Shown: positions 1 to 6,498, counted from the first letter of the stretch. The stretch: 13,419 bases of DNA from Candidatus Corynebacterium faecipullorum (GCA_019114925.1 DXEO01000182.1:1-13419); one strand, 5' to 3'. Notes: generated by a model not told the origin, from the letters alone. Program-made: numbers and translations.

Positions 1-346
1 TGGCATCACCGGTCATCATGCCGACCTTCTCGGGCCCAAAAATCTCGCAGAGCGCGAAGAATTTCTCACTCACCAAGGCCTTGATAGGTGCGGTATAGAA
101 ACTGCGCTGGCCGCGCGCCAAAGCAATGAAATGGGCGGCGTTGGCCACCATGGACTTACCGGACCCAGTGGGAGTTGCCAGGATGATGTTATCCCCGGCA
201 AGAATGCCGAGGGAGGCCTCTTCCTGCGCTGGGTAAAGCGAGATACCGCGGCCAGAAGTCCAGGACAAAAATGTGTCCCAGATGGCCTCATCAACCATCG
301 ACTCGGGGACTTCGGCGAGATCGGGCAACATCTGAGAAAGGTTCAC
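1..346 (-). CDS. DEAD/DEAH-box helicase, DUF3516-type (partial, N-terminus only)
   Basis: Only the first ~115 residues are present; the gene continues past the left edge. Reading the minus strand from GTG at 346 gives a start MNLSQMLPDL, then a Q-motif-like stretch (YPAQEEA, about residues 44-50), a Walker A motif (ATPTGSGKS, about 61-69), a motif Ia-like segment (YTAPIKALVSEKF) and GMMTGDA. That order fits the RecA1 domain of an ATP-dependent SF2 helicase of the Ski2-like/DUF3516 group, typically more than 800 residues long in actinobacteria. Its role is unwinding or remodelling nucleic acid; the substrate cannot be read from this fragment. An in-frame GTG at 355 is the alternative start; 346 is preferred because AAGG lies at a workable distance upstream of it and little lies upstream of 355. 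It follows the PAC2 gene on the same strand with a 102-base gap. The family call is solid for the SF2 helicase and moderate for DUF3516, whose defining C-terminus is not visible. Confidence 0.85.
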   Translation of the reverse strand, partial: MNLSQMLPDLAEVPESMVDEAIWDTFLSWTSGRGISLYPAQEEASLGILAGDNIILATPTGSGKSMVANAAHFIALARGQRSFYTAPIKALVSEKFFALCEIFGPEKVGMMTGDA

Positions 347-448
347 CCGTCCCACCTTAGGCGAAAAGCACCGCGGACTAGGCCTCGGCCCTAGAGCCCA
401 GGATGGCTGTCCTCGGTGCCTGTGTTCGTGCGGTAGACCTAACCGCGA

Positions 449-1468
449 TTAGACGTCATCGTCCATATCCGGGCCGGGGCCTTGCTCCCGCCCGTAGTTG
501 TCTTCGCGGTCATCGATGTCTTCGGAGAGGATATCTGGGTTGTCGTCGAGGCCCGCGAGGAAAGCTTCGAAGTCTGCGCCGATTTCCTCACCAGTAGGCA
601 TGTGCTCTTCGCCCGGCATGATGGCCTGCGGGTGGCGGGAGCGGTAGCGCTCCATGTAGGCGTCGTACTGTTCTTCCAGTTGGTGCACCACGCCCTCAAT
701 TTCCTCAGAGTTGGTAACCTGTTCCTCCAATTGCTGGTTAACGCGGGTCACGTCTGCTTCCAAGCTGCCCAGCGGGATGTTGAGGCCAGCTGCGGTTGCC
801 ACCGAATCCAAAAGGCGCAGTGTGGCCGACGGGTACGGGGAGGCCGCCAGGTAATGCGGAACATGGGCGGTGTAACCAGCGACGCTGCGGCCCTTCTTAT
901 CCAGCGCGCGCTCAAGATACAGGGCGGCCGCGCCGGGAACCATCATGGTGGACTCCATACGCACCATGGAGTTAAGGAGCTCCGGGGAATTGCCATGGGC
1001 CGTTACCACAGTGGGGCGGGTGTGCGGCACCGGCATGGGGGCCGCGTAGAGCATGATGGTGTTTTTGATGTCGAATTTCTCCACCAAGTTCACTACCGCG
1101 TCCGTAAAGGCCTCCCACCGCAAGTCCGGTTCAGGGCCCGAAAGGAGCAAGAATGGAGTGCCGGAGTTATCCCGCAGCACCTTGATGCCCAAGTCAGTGT
1201 TCTCAATCTCCACCGTACGGTCATGATCGATGGTGACGGCGGGGCGGCGCGAGCGGTAATCAATGAGCTCGTCATTGTTAAATGAGGCCAGCTGACGGTT
1301 TTCCAAAGCGGCCTTGAGGTGATCGGCACTGGCCTCGACGGCCTGTCCGGCGTCGGCATAACCATTCATAGCAACGATCATCGTGGGACCGTTGTCTGGA
1401 GTCGAATCATCCTTGACCACTGGAGCGGGATACTCTAGCTCGTACATGCGGCGCTGTTCTTCCTGCAT
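449..1468 (-). CDS. PAC2 family protein (proteasome assembly chaperone-like)
   Basis: This 339-residue protein has the layout of the actinobacterial PAC2 family: a nucleoside-phosphorylase-like alpha/beta core containing MNGYADAGQAV (34-44), LLLSGPEPDLRW (107-118), YAAPMPVPHTRP (141-152) and GYTAHVPHYL (199-208). A charged helical segment, probably a coiled coil, follows at about 236-275 (VNQQLEEQ, IEGVVHQLEEQYDAYMERYR), and the acidic tail ends DMDDDV. No signal peptide or membrane segment is seen, so it is probably cytoplasmic. Eukaryotic and archaeal relatives assist 20S proteasome assembly; the bacterial role is not established. The start at 1468 is supported by GAAGGAGG about ten bases upstream; the in-frame ATG at 1447 has a poorer site. 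The partial helicase follows downstream on the same strand, so cotranscription is plausible. The DUF4192 gene is divergent across a 353-base spacer. The family call is confident; the function is unknown. Confidence 0.85.
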   Translation of the reverse strand: MQEEQRRMYELEYPAPVVKDDSTPDNGPTMIVAMNGYADAGQAVEASADHLKAALENRQLASFNNDELIDYRSRRPAVTIDHDRTVEIENTDLGIKVLRDNSGTPFLLLSGPEPDLRWEAFTDAVVNLVEKFDIKNTIMLYAAPMPVPHTRPTVVTAHGNSPELLNSMVRMESTMMVPGAAALYLERALDKKGRSVAGYTAHVPHYLAASPYPSATLRLLDSVATAAGLNIPLGSLEADVTRVNQQLEEQVTNSEEIEGVVHQLEEQYDAYMERYRSRHPQAIMPGEEHMPTGEEIGADFEAFLAGLDDNPDILSEDIDDREDNYGREQGPGPDMDDDV

Positions 1469-1821
1469 GGTAGTGACTCCTCCTTCTCATCGTGCGCTTC
1501 TTAACGAGCGTACGGACTTCATCAGCGTTCTGTGTCATGCAACGCTTAAAGCTTGCTGCCTATTCCCAGCTGAAATAGTGCTCCCAGGGAGAATACAAGC
1601 CCGGGAGGCCACTTATGCGGGACTGCCCGCCAGGTCCAGTGCTGATCGTACAAGCATGCCATACAGCGACTACTTCTTCCAGGCTTGCTTTTGCCAAGGT
1701 GTGGATAACCCAGTGGATTCCCATGGATTGAGTGACAGTCCGGACTTGTTATCCACAGATATGCCGTGCGCGCCGGGGCATCCCTAGCGATGTCTACTGC
1801 TGGTGGTTCAGGCTACAGGGT
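1469..1821. other. 353-base divergent intergenic region (PAC2 gene / DUF4192 gene)
   Basis: No convincing gene lies here: the open frames have no ribosome binding site and no recognisable sequence. The PAC2-side end carries that gene's GAAGGAGG site. The right half carries two perfect, inverted DnaA-box sequences, annotated separately. On the minus strand a TATTCT near 1600 could be a -10 for the PAC2 gene, but no clear -35 accompanies it. The DUF4192 start at 1822 has no good Shine-Dalgarno sequence, and I could not place its promoter. Confidence 0.6.
1700..1757. promoter_or_regulatory. Pair of inverted perfect DnaA-box sequences
   Basis: TGTGGATAA at 1700-1708 and its exact reverse complement TTATCCACA at 1749-1757 match the consensus 9-mer bound by the initiator DnaA. 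With one more base each, they form a 10-bp inverted repeat (TGTGGATAAC / GTTATCCACA) whose centres are 49 bases apart. Two weaker GGAT cores lie at 1715-1718 and 1725-1728, spaced about one helical turn apart. No dnaA, dnaN or AT-rich unwinding element is nearby, so this is probably not the chromosomal origin. A DnaA-responsive control region or DnaA-titrating site for the divergent genes is an inference. The match is seen directly; the function is not. Confidence 0.5.
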
Positions 1822-2970
1822 ATGAACACTTTTTCAACGCACACAGACCGTACGCCACCGATAACAACTCCAGGTCATCTTCTCGCTAACATCCCCGGGC
1901 TCTTAGGCTTCTATCCCACCGAATCGGTGGTGTTTATGGCCATCGACACCACGCCCCGCGGCCCAGCCATGGGGCCGCTCGCTCGTGTCGACATCACGGA
2001 TGCCCAGGCAGCGATCACAGACATCGCACCGCTACTAGCGGAGCATGCCCGCGAAGGCGTCTTTGCCTTCCTCATCTCGAAGCAGCCTCTCACCGCACTG
2101 CGGGAAGTGTCCCACTGGCTTTATGGCCTGGACCGTGCTGAGGATGGGGTGGAGGTCGACGCCGCCTGGTATGCCCAGGAAATCACCCAGAAGGCGCCTT
2201 ATATCTTGCTACATGGAACCGTCAACGCGGACGGTAGCGGGCCGATGAAGAAGTGGGTTGAGGGGACTATACCGGCGCTAACCGATGCCCCCTCGATGCG
2301 CTCTTGCGTCGACCACAATGTGGTACCGGAGCTAAACAGAGAGGATTTCTTCGCCGTCTTTGCGCCGGGGAATAGCTACCTCGACGCCGAGGAAGCAGAA
2401 GTCTTAGCGCAGCAAGCCCGCGATTCTGCGACGCGATATCGCGAGCAGGTGGCCGCTGCACAAGGAAAGAAGCGCAAAGACCTGCTGGATCATTTTCTTG
2501 AGGACGCCCAGTGGGCGCTTGACCACGTGGCATCGGTGGAAGAAGCAGAACAGGACAGCAAGCTCCTGGAAACCTGCGCAGTGTGGCTCGCGACGACGTG
2601 GACGCGTGACCTCGTGGTAGATATCTGCGCGAAGTCAGGCGAAACTGGGGCGGACCTTCTCCTCGCAGCGGCCCGCACATTCAGCGGGGAGCTGCGGGCG
2701 AATGCGCTGACCCTTTTCGCATTAGCACAGTTAGAGCAGGAGTGGGATATCCTTGCCGGACCAGCATTGCAGCTCGTCACGGAGGAGTTTCCCAGCCACC
2801 GTCTCGGCGCGCTGCTGTGCCAAGCATACCGCCATGGCCTGCATGAAAAGATACGTGATTCGATTCATACAGGGGCGCTCAAGGCTTATAACACCGCCCT
2901 AGAGGAGGAGCCTGCAGAAAAGACGCTTAGCTCCGAGCGGAATGAGCCCGCTCGCCGAGCTGCCGGGTGA
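1822..2970 (+). CDS. DUF4192 family protein
   Basis: The 382-residue product has the signature N-terminus of the actinobacterial DUF4192 family: TTPGHLLANIPGLLGFYPTESVV, followed by GPLARVDI and a long, helix-rich, acidic C-terminal half (for example EEAEVLAQQARD, LLDHFLEDAQWALDHV). No transmembrane segment or catalytic motif is recognised, and no function is established for the family. The ATG at 1822 was chosen over the in-frame GTG at 1732 because the thirty extra residues look random (Cys-, Trp- and Arg-rich) and family similarity begins just after 1822. There is no strong Shine-Dalgarno sequence before it. Its last 44 bases overlap the 3' end of galE on the other strand, so neither gene has a separate terminator between them. 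The upstream region holds the inverted DnaA-box pair. The family call is good; the exact start is less sure. Confidence 0.85.
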   Translation: MNTFSTHTDRTPPITTPGHLLANIPGLLGFYPTESVVFMAIDTTPRGPAMGPLARVDITDAQAAITDIAPLLAEHAREGVFAFLISKQPLTALREVSHWLYGLDRAEDGVEVDAAWYAQEITQKAPYILLHGTVNADGSGPMKKWVEGTIPALTDAPSMRSCVDHNVVPELNREDFFAVFAPGNSYLDAEEAEVLAQQARDSATRYREQVAAAQGKKRKDLLDHFLEDAQWALDHVASVEEAEQDSKLLETCAVWLATTWTRDLVVDICAKSGETGADLLLAAARTFSGELRANALTLFALAQLEQEWDILAGPALQLVTEEFPSHRLGALLCQAYRHGLHEKIRDSIHTGALKAYNTALEEEPAEKTLSSERNEPARRAAG

Positions 2971-3910
2971 AGTTCCAAGCATCCGTGACGATGGTCTTCA
3001 GGTCAGTGCGGATCGGGTTCCATCCGAGCTCGGACTTAATCTTGTCTGAGGACGCCACGAGCGTCGCGGGATCACCAGCGCGGCGCGGCGCAAGCTCTGC
3101 TGGGATGGGGTGTCCAGTGACTTCGCGGCAGGCCTCAATAACCTGCTTGACCGAGTAGCCGTCCCCAGAGCCCAGGTTGTAGATGCGGTGGGTGCCAGCG
3201 GTATTGCTTTCTAGCGCCAACACATGGGCTTCTGCCAAGTCACGAATGTGGATGTAATCGCGCACTGCGGTGCCATCGGCGGTGTCGTAGTCATCGCCAA
3301 AGATGAAAATCTTCTCGCGATGTCCCAGAGCTACCTGCAGGACGAGCGGAATGAGGTGGGTTTCCACCTCGCGGTTCTCGCCGATATCGCCGTAGGCGCC
3401 GGCGACGTTGAAGTAGCGCAGGGAAGTTGCCCCCAAGCCATAGGCTTGGGCATAAGAGGTAATCATGTAGTCGATGGCAAGTTTCGATGCGCCATAAGGG
3501 TTCGTCGGCTGGGTGGGCATCGACTCCGTGATTGGCACTTGCGTCGGCTCACCGTAGGTGGCAGCGGTTGAGGAAAAGACGAGGTTGGTGACCTCGAATT
3601 CACGCATAGCGTTGAGCAGGGTGAGTGTAGTGACCACGTTGTGCTGCCAATAGTCAGCTGGGGCCTCCACAGATTCGCCCACGAGGGAGCGGGCCGCGAA
3701 GTGCAAGACTCCTTCGAATCCGCCTTCAGATAACACCTCACGAGCGACATCAGCTACGTCTCCTTCGATAAGGCGTGCTTTCTCCGGGATGGCTTCGCGG
3801 TTGCCGGTAGAGAAATTATCGATGATGGTGACATCGTGGCCGTTTTCAACGAGGACGGCCGCGCATACGCTGCCGACATATCCGGCGCCGCCGGTGACTA
3901 ACAGCTTCAT
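2927..3910 (-). CDS. galE: UDP-glucose 4-epimerase
   Basis: This gene encodes a 327-residue cytoplasmic enzyme of the extended short-chain dehydrogenase family, which interconverts UDP-glucose and UDP-galactose using tightly bound NAD+. The Rossmann glycine motif TGGAGYVG is at 6-13, the acidic ribose-binding DNFSTG at 31-36, the active-site serine/threonine stretch VFSSTAATYGEP at 111-122, and the catalytic pair Y139/K143 in NPYGASK. RYFNVAGAYG (165-174) and the later VRDYIHIRDLAEAH are typical of GalE. The length is normal for the family. The start is the ATG at 3910, giving MKLLVTGG; an upstream in-frame start at 3958 would add 16 unrelated residues. The AAGGAGG site lies inside the last codons of dtxR, and only four bases separate the two genes, so they are very likely cotranscribed. 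UDP-galactose feeds arabinogalactan in corynebacterial cell walls. The 3' end overlaps the convergent DUF4192 gene by 44 bases. Confidence 0.96.
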   Translation of the reverse strand: MKLLVTGGAGYVGSVCAAVLVENGHDVTIIDNFSTGNREAIPEKARLIEGDVADVAREVLSEGGFEGVLHFAARSLVGESVEAPADYWQHNVVTTLTLLNAMREFEVTNLVFSSTAATYGEPTQVPITESMPTQPTNPYGASKLAIDYMITSYAQAYGLGATSLRYFNVAGAYGDIGENREVETHLIPLVLQVALGHREKIFIFGDDYDTADGTAVRDYIHIRDLAEAHVLALESNTAGTHRIYNLGSGDGYSVKQVIEACREVTGHPIPAELAPRRAGDPATLVASSDKIKSELGWNPIRTDLKTIVTDAWNFTRQLGERAHSARS

Positions 3911-3914
3911 CGGT

Positions 3915-4595
3915 TTAGTCCTCCTTGACGCGGATAGCGTGAGCGAAGTCATCGACAAGCTCGACAGTGTGCCCTGATTTCGTTGTCAGCCTAATCGTCC
4001 CGCTCTCATTGACCACGGTGACGTGCGAGCCAACCTGGATTCCGCAGGCATACAGGTCGTGGAAGGTGGAATTATCAGCTTGCAAGACCTCATTGATTTG
4101 CACGATGGTGGCCTCGGTTTCTTGCCCGGTGGGAAGGTCGATGGCGCGGGTGCCCAAGTCGAGCTCTACCGGAGACATACCCAGCTGTGCCAAACCGGGG
4201 ATTGGGTTGCCGAACGGTGAGCGGGAGGAATCCTCCAGCACCGCGAGGACTCGCTTTTCTACCTCTTCGCTCATGACGTGTTCCCACCGGCAGGCCTCGT
4301 CGTGGACCTTGTGGATATCAAGGCCAAGGACATCCGTGAGCAACCGCTCAGCCAAGCGGTGTTTGCGCATGACGTTGGTAGCTAGTTCGCGGCCCTGCTG
4401 AGTGAGATCAAGGCTGCGGTCGGTGCGCACGTGGAGAAGTCCATCGCGCTCCATCCGGGCCACGGTCTGGGAGACGGTCGGTCCGGACTGCTCTAAACGC
4501 TCCGCAATTCGAGCGCGGAGTGGAGTAATACCTTCTTCTTCGAGCTCATAGATGGTTCGCAGATACATTTCTGTGGTGTCAACTAGGTCCCTCAC
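3915..4595 (-). CDS. dtxR: Iron-dependent transcriptional repressor DtxR
   Basis: The 226-residue protein is almost identical to the diphtheria toxin repressor through its first 110 residues. With Fe2+ bound, DtxR dimerises on operators and represses iron-uptake and related genes. A winged helix-turn-helix lies at about 27-50 (RARIAERLEQSGPTVSQTV). The primary metal ligands M10, C102, E105 and H106 and the ancillary ligands H79, E83 and H98 are all present. The SH3-like C-terminal domain keeps the additional ligands as E169 and Q172, one position earlier than in C. diphtheriae because the linker is one residue shorter. The start is a GTG at 4595; GAAAGG lies nine bases upstream. galE follows after four bases, with its ribosome binding site inside dtxR. 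A 17-bp palindrome lies 70-86 bases upstream in the presumed promoter. It is not a good DtxR operator, so autoregulation is not supported. Confidence 0.98.
   Translation of the reverse strand: MRDLVDTTEMYLRTIYELEEEGITPLRARIAERLEQSGPTVSQTVARMERDGLLHVRTDRSLDLTQQGRELATNVMRKHRLAERLLTDVLGLDIHKVHDEACRWEHVMSEEVEKRVLAVLEDSSRSPFGNPIPGLAQLGMSPVELDLGTRAIDLPTGQETEATIVQINEVLQADNSTFHDLYACGIQVGSHVTVVNESGTIRLTTKSGHTVELVDDFAHAIRVKED
3919..3926 (-). promoter_or_regulatory. galE ribosome binding site inside dtxR
   Basis: On the minus strand the last codons of dtxR read AAGGAGGA, eight to nine bases before the galE ATG at 3910. This decides the galE start and implies translation of both genes from one mRNA. Confidence 0.8.
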
Positions 4596-4884
4596 GTGGG
4601 CTTACCTTTCTGCGTTGTCAGTGGTCCGTAGCCAGATAGGTTTAGGCGCGGTAATAGAAGTTCATTAAGAGAATATCTTAAACAATAGCGCATTTTTCGA
4701 AAGCTGAGAGCGCGCAGCACTGTGTGCACGGCAGGGGGGGGAGTGGGGCGGGCTTTAAAAGCCTTGAGGACCACCGTGCGGAAAGCAAAAGCCACCGAGC
4801 AACGTCCTCTGCTGCCCAGCAGCACAAGTCAACTGGGTAGCAAGGGCATTCCTCGATGGCTAAGGCCGGGAAGGCAGCTAAGGC
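4596..4884. other. 289-base spacer between sigB and dtxR
   Basis: No gene is supported here; a 77-residue minus-strand frame is Arg/Pro-rich, lacks a credible start site and runs into dtxR. On the sigB side a CTGCT/AGCAG stem with a four-base loop (4809-4822) could form after sigB but has no T-tract. The palindrome GGCTTTAAAAGCC is at about 4751-4763. A G8-AGT-G4-C-G3 run is at 4734-4752. The dtxR-proximal part is AT-richer and carries the 17-bp palindrome and the likely dtxR promoter. Confidence 0.55.
4665..4681. promoter_or_regulatory. 17-bp palindrome in the probable dtxR promoter
   Basis: TTAAGA and TCTTAA form a perfect six-base inverted repeat around a five-base centre, in an AT-rich stretch 70-86 bases before the dtxR GTG. 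On the minus strand it contains TAAGAT and TATTCT, both TANNNT-like -10 candidates, so a bound protein would cover the promoter. It does not fit the 19-bp DtxR consensus (TTAGG arms). The symmetry is seen directly; operator function is inferred. Confidence 0.4.
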
Positions 4885-5880
4885 TTAGAGTGCGTACTCG
4901 CGGAGGCGGTCCGCACGGTTGCCCTCGCGCAACTTGGCCATGACCTCACGCTCGATTTGGCGAACGCGCTCACGAGAGAGGCCGAACTTGCGGCCAATCT
5001 GGTCGAGGGTGCGCGGGACACCATCGTCCAAGCCATAGCGCAAGCGGATGACATCCTGTTCGCGTTCCTCGAGGGAACCAATCACGGAGCGGATATCGGA
5101 GTGACGCATGGAGGCCACCACAGCGGTCTCAGCATCCGTTGCCTCGGCATCCTCAATGAAATCCCCCAACGGGGCTTCTTCATCGGTGCCGACCGGCATG
5201 TCCAAGGAGACAGGATCGCGGGATTGGCGCAGCAGCATCTCGATCTTGGACTCTTCGATTCCGGATTCCTCAGCGAGCTCCTCATTCGTGGCTTCGCGGC
5301 CCAAGGACTGGTACATCTCGCGCTTAATGCGGGAAAGCTTATTTACCTGCTCTACCAGGTGCACAGGAAGGCGGATAGTGCGGGACTGGTCAGCCATGCC
5401 GCGGGTAATAGCCTGCCGGATCCACCACGTTGCATACGTGGAGAACTTGAAGCCCTTGGCATAATCAAACTTCTCCATCGCACGAATCAGGCCCAAGTTA
5501 CCTTCCTGGATGAGGTCCAGCAGCGGCATGCCACGGCCGGTATAGCGCTTAGCCAGGGAGACCACGAGACGCAGGTTTGCCTCCAAGAGGTGGGAGCGTG
5601 CCTTCTTGCCTTCGCGGGCCAAAATCTTCAAGTCGCGCTTCTCGGCGCGGGTCAATTTTTCGGCATTGGCGAGCTTGTACTCGGCGTACAGGCCTACCTC
5701 GATGGCCTGTGCGAGCTCAACCTCATCCTCAGCACTCAGCAGCGCAGTTTTGCCGATTCCGTTGAGATACACGCGGACCAAGTCCGCGGAGGGATTGTCA
5801 TTTGTCTGGTTACGGCGGGAGCCGCGGTCAACTTCCTGTCCGTCCTCGTCCTGGACGCTAGCAGCGGATGATGTGGCCAT
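4885..5880 (-). CDS. sigB: RNA polymerase sigma factor SigB (group 2, sigma-70 family)
   Basis: This 331-residue sigma factor directs RNA polymerase in the transition phase and under stress in corynebacteria. Region 1.2 starts at about 33 (DLVRVYLNGIGK). Region 2 includes LRLVVSLAKRYTGRGM (103-118), DLIQEGNLGLIRAMEKFD (122-139) and the -10-recognising KGFKFSTYATWWIRQAI (142-158). Region 3 follows (RLPVHLVEQVNKL, 170-182). Region 4.2 contains TLDQIGRKFGLSRERVRQIE (291-310), which reads the -35. The long acidic region 1.1 of the housekeeping SigA is absent and the length matches corynebacterial SigB, so SigB is preferred over SigA. The ATG at 5880 has TAGGAGG six bases upstream. A sigma-H-type promoter lies 37-65 bases upstream. 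dtd precedes it on the same strand, 141 bases away. dtxR follows after 289 bases and probably has its own promoter. Confidence 0.96.
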   Translation of the reverse strand: MATSSAASVQDEDGQEVDRGSRRNQTNDNPSADLVRVYLNGIGKTALLSAEDEVELAQAIEVGLYAEYKLANAEKLTRAEKRDLKILAREGKKARSHLLEANLRLVVSLAKRYTGRGMPLLDLIQEGNLGLIRAMEKFDYAKGFKFSTYATWWIRQAITRGMADQSRTIRLPVHLVEQVNKLSRIKREMYQSLGREATNEELAEESGIEESKIEMLLRQSRDPVSLDMPVGTDEEAPLGDFIEDAEATDAETAVVASMRHSDIRSVIGSLEEREQDVIRLRYGLDDGVPRTLDQIGRKFGLSRERVRQIEREVMAKLREGNRADRLREYAL

Positions 5881-5916
5881 CTCATGCCTCCTAAGTTGCG
5901 GCTTGGTTCATCTCGT

Positions 5917-5945
5917 ACAACGAGCTTTCGGTGCAGTTAGTTCCC
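5917..5945 (-). promoter_or_regulatory. Sigma-H (ECF)-type promoter of sigB
   Basis: On the minus strand a -35 GGGAAC (5945-5940) is followed after GGAA by 19 bases and then GTT within CGTTGT (5922-5917). This fits the actinobacterial SigH consensus of GGAA and GTT with 18-20 bases between. Transcription would begin roughly 25-30 bases before the ATG, leaving room for the TAGGAGG site. Control of sigB by SigH is known in C. glutamicum, which agrees with this placement. Confidence 0.75.
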
Positions 5946-5978
5946 GTGGCCCGAAAAATGTTCTAACCCCCACGGGAA
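5941..5978. repeat. Perfect 9-bp inverted repeat over the sigB -35
   Basis: TTCCCGTGG (5941-5949) and CCACGGGAA (5970-5978) are exact reverse complements separated by 20 bases. The left arm contains most of the -35 element (GGGAA on the minus strand) of the sigB promoter. It could be an operator for a protein dimer, or in RNA reading through from dtd a long-loop hairpin ahead of sigB. Neither is proven; the repeat itself is exact. Confidence 0.55.
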
Positions 5979-6005
5979 GAAGGAGGTTTTAGGCCATTTT
6001 GGGGG

Positions 6006-6023
6006 AGGCGCGCCGCCGCGCCT
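6006..6023 (-). terminator. GC-rich hairpin at the dtd stop codon
   Basis: AGGCGCG and CGCGCCT (7 bp) pair around a four-base loop, and the stem runs into the dtd TAG codon. On the minus strand it is followed by CCCCCAAAATGG, not a T-tract, so it is a weak or atypical terminator candidate. Confidence 0.3.
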
Positions 6024-6498
6024 AGACTTCCACGAGCACGGTGAACGGCCCTTCGTTGACCGAGGAGACGCGCATCATGGCTCCGAAGCGGCCTTCCTCC
6101 ACGGAGATGCCGCGTTCGCGCAGGCGCGCAACAACTCCCTGAATCACTGGCTCCGCGGCTTCGCCCGGGGCTGCATCTGACCACGAAGGGCGGCGGCCTT
6201 TCGCGGTTCGTCCGTAGAGGGTGAACTGGCTTACCACCAGAACTGGCGCACCACTATCGACCACGCTGCTTTCGCCCTCGAGGATGCGCAGCTCAGCGAT
6301 TTTGCGCGCCATTGTGTCCATCTTCTCCTCCACGGTTGGGCCGCCGCTAGTGTTGGAGTCTTCACCTGCCGCGACATCCTCCCGAGATACACCAATGAGT
6401 GCCAGTATGCCGCCGGTGTCAGGGCAGGTAATGGAACCAACGATGTCGTCGTCCACGGTGACAGAAGCTTCAGAAACACGGGTTAAAACAGCACGCAT
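6022..6498 (-). CDS. dtd: D-aminoacyl-tRNA deacylase (DTD)
   Basis: The 158-residue protein hydrolyses the ester bond of D-amino acids wrongly attached to tRNA (and glycine on tRNA-Ala), a chiral checkpoint in the cytoplasm; the enzyme works as a dimer. It has the family start MRAVLTRVSEASV (1-13), the active-site motif SQFTLYG (90-96), GRRPSW (101-106) and the Gly-cis-Pro element as NEGPFT (148-153; usually NDGPVT). The loop at about 41-58 (DSNTSGGPTVEEK) is somewhat long, which explains a length slightly above the usual 145-150. ATG 6498 fits the family N-terminus, but its ribosome binding site is poor: AAAGG (6516-6520) is 17 bases away, and only two bases from an in-frame GTG at 6513 that would add five residues. 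The methyltransferase gene lies 91 bases upstream and sigB 141 bases downstream, all on the minus strand. Confidence 0.93.
   Translation of the reverse strand: MRAVLTRVSEASVTVDDDIVGSITCPDTGGILALIGVSREDVAAGEDSNTSGGPTVEEKMDTMARKIAELRILEGESSVVDSGAPVLVVSQFTLYGRTAKGRRPSWSDAAPGEAAEPVIQGVVARLRERGISVEEGRFGAMMRVSSVNEGPFTVLVEV

Noticed and set aside
378..394. Inverted repeat CTAGG/CCTAG between the PAC2 gene and the helicase gene
   Set aside because: Only a five-base stem with a seven-base loop and no T-tract; too weak to call a terminator.
482..1285. Long plus-strand open frame of 267 codons opposite the PAC2 gene
   Set aside because: It lies wholly antisense to a convincing PAC2 gene, has no ribosome binding site and shows no family motif; it is a codon-bias shadow.
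1732..1821. Upstream GTG extension of the DUF4192 gene
   Set aside because: Thirty extra codons are Cys/Trp/Arg-rich and unlike the family, and they would overlap the right-hand DnaA box.
4307..4315. Further DnaA-box-like TGTGGATAT inside dtxR
   Set aside because: One mismatch and inside a highly conserved coding stretch (DIHKVHDE); explained by the protein sequence.
4631..4656. Possible DtxR operator (TAGGTTTAGGCGCGGTAA) upstream of dtxR
   Set aside because: It has a TTAGG-like half-site, but the opposite arm does not form the CCTAA complement at the required spacing, so DtxR autoregulation is not supported.
4592..4825. 77-residue minus-strand frame between sigB and dtxR
   Set aside because: No Shine-Dalgarno, biased composition (Arg, Pro, Leu), and it would cover the dtxR promoter and end inside the dtxR start.
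4957..5871. 304-codon plus-strand frame opposite sigB
   Set aside because: It mirrors sigB codon structure. sigB has clear sigma-70 regions on the other strand, and the antisense product shows no recognisable domain.
5951..5965. LexA (SOS) box-like CGAAAAATGTTC upstream of sigB
   Set aside because: The spacing between the CGAA and GTTC halves is one base short of the actinobacterial SOS consensus, and the halves are imperfect.
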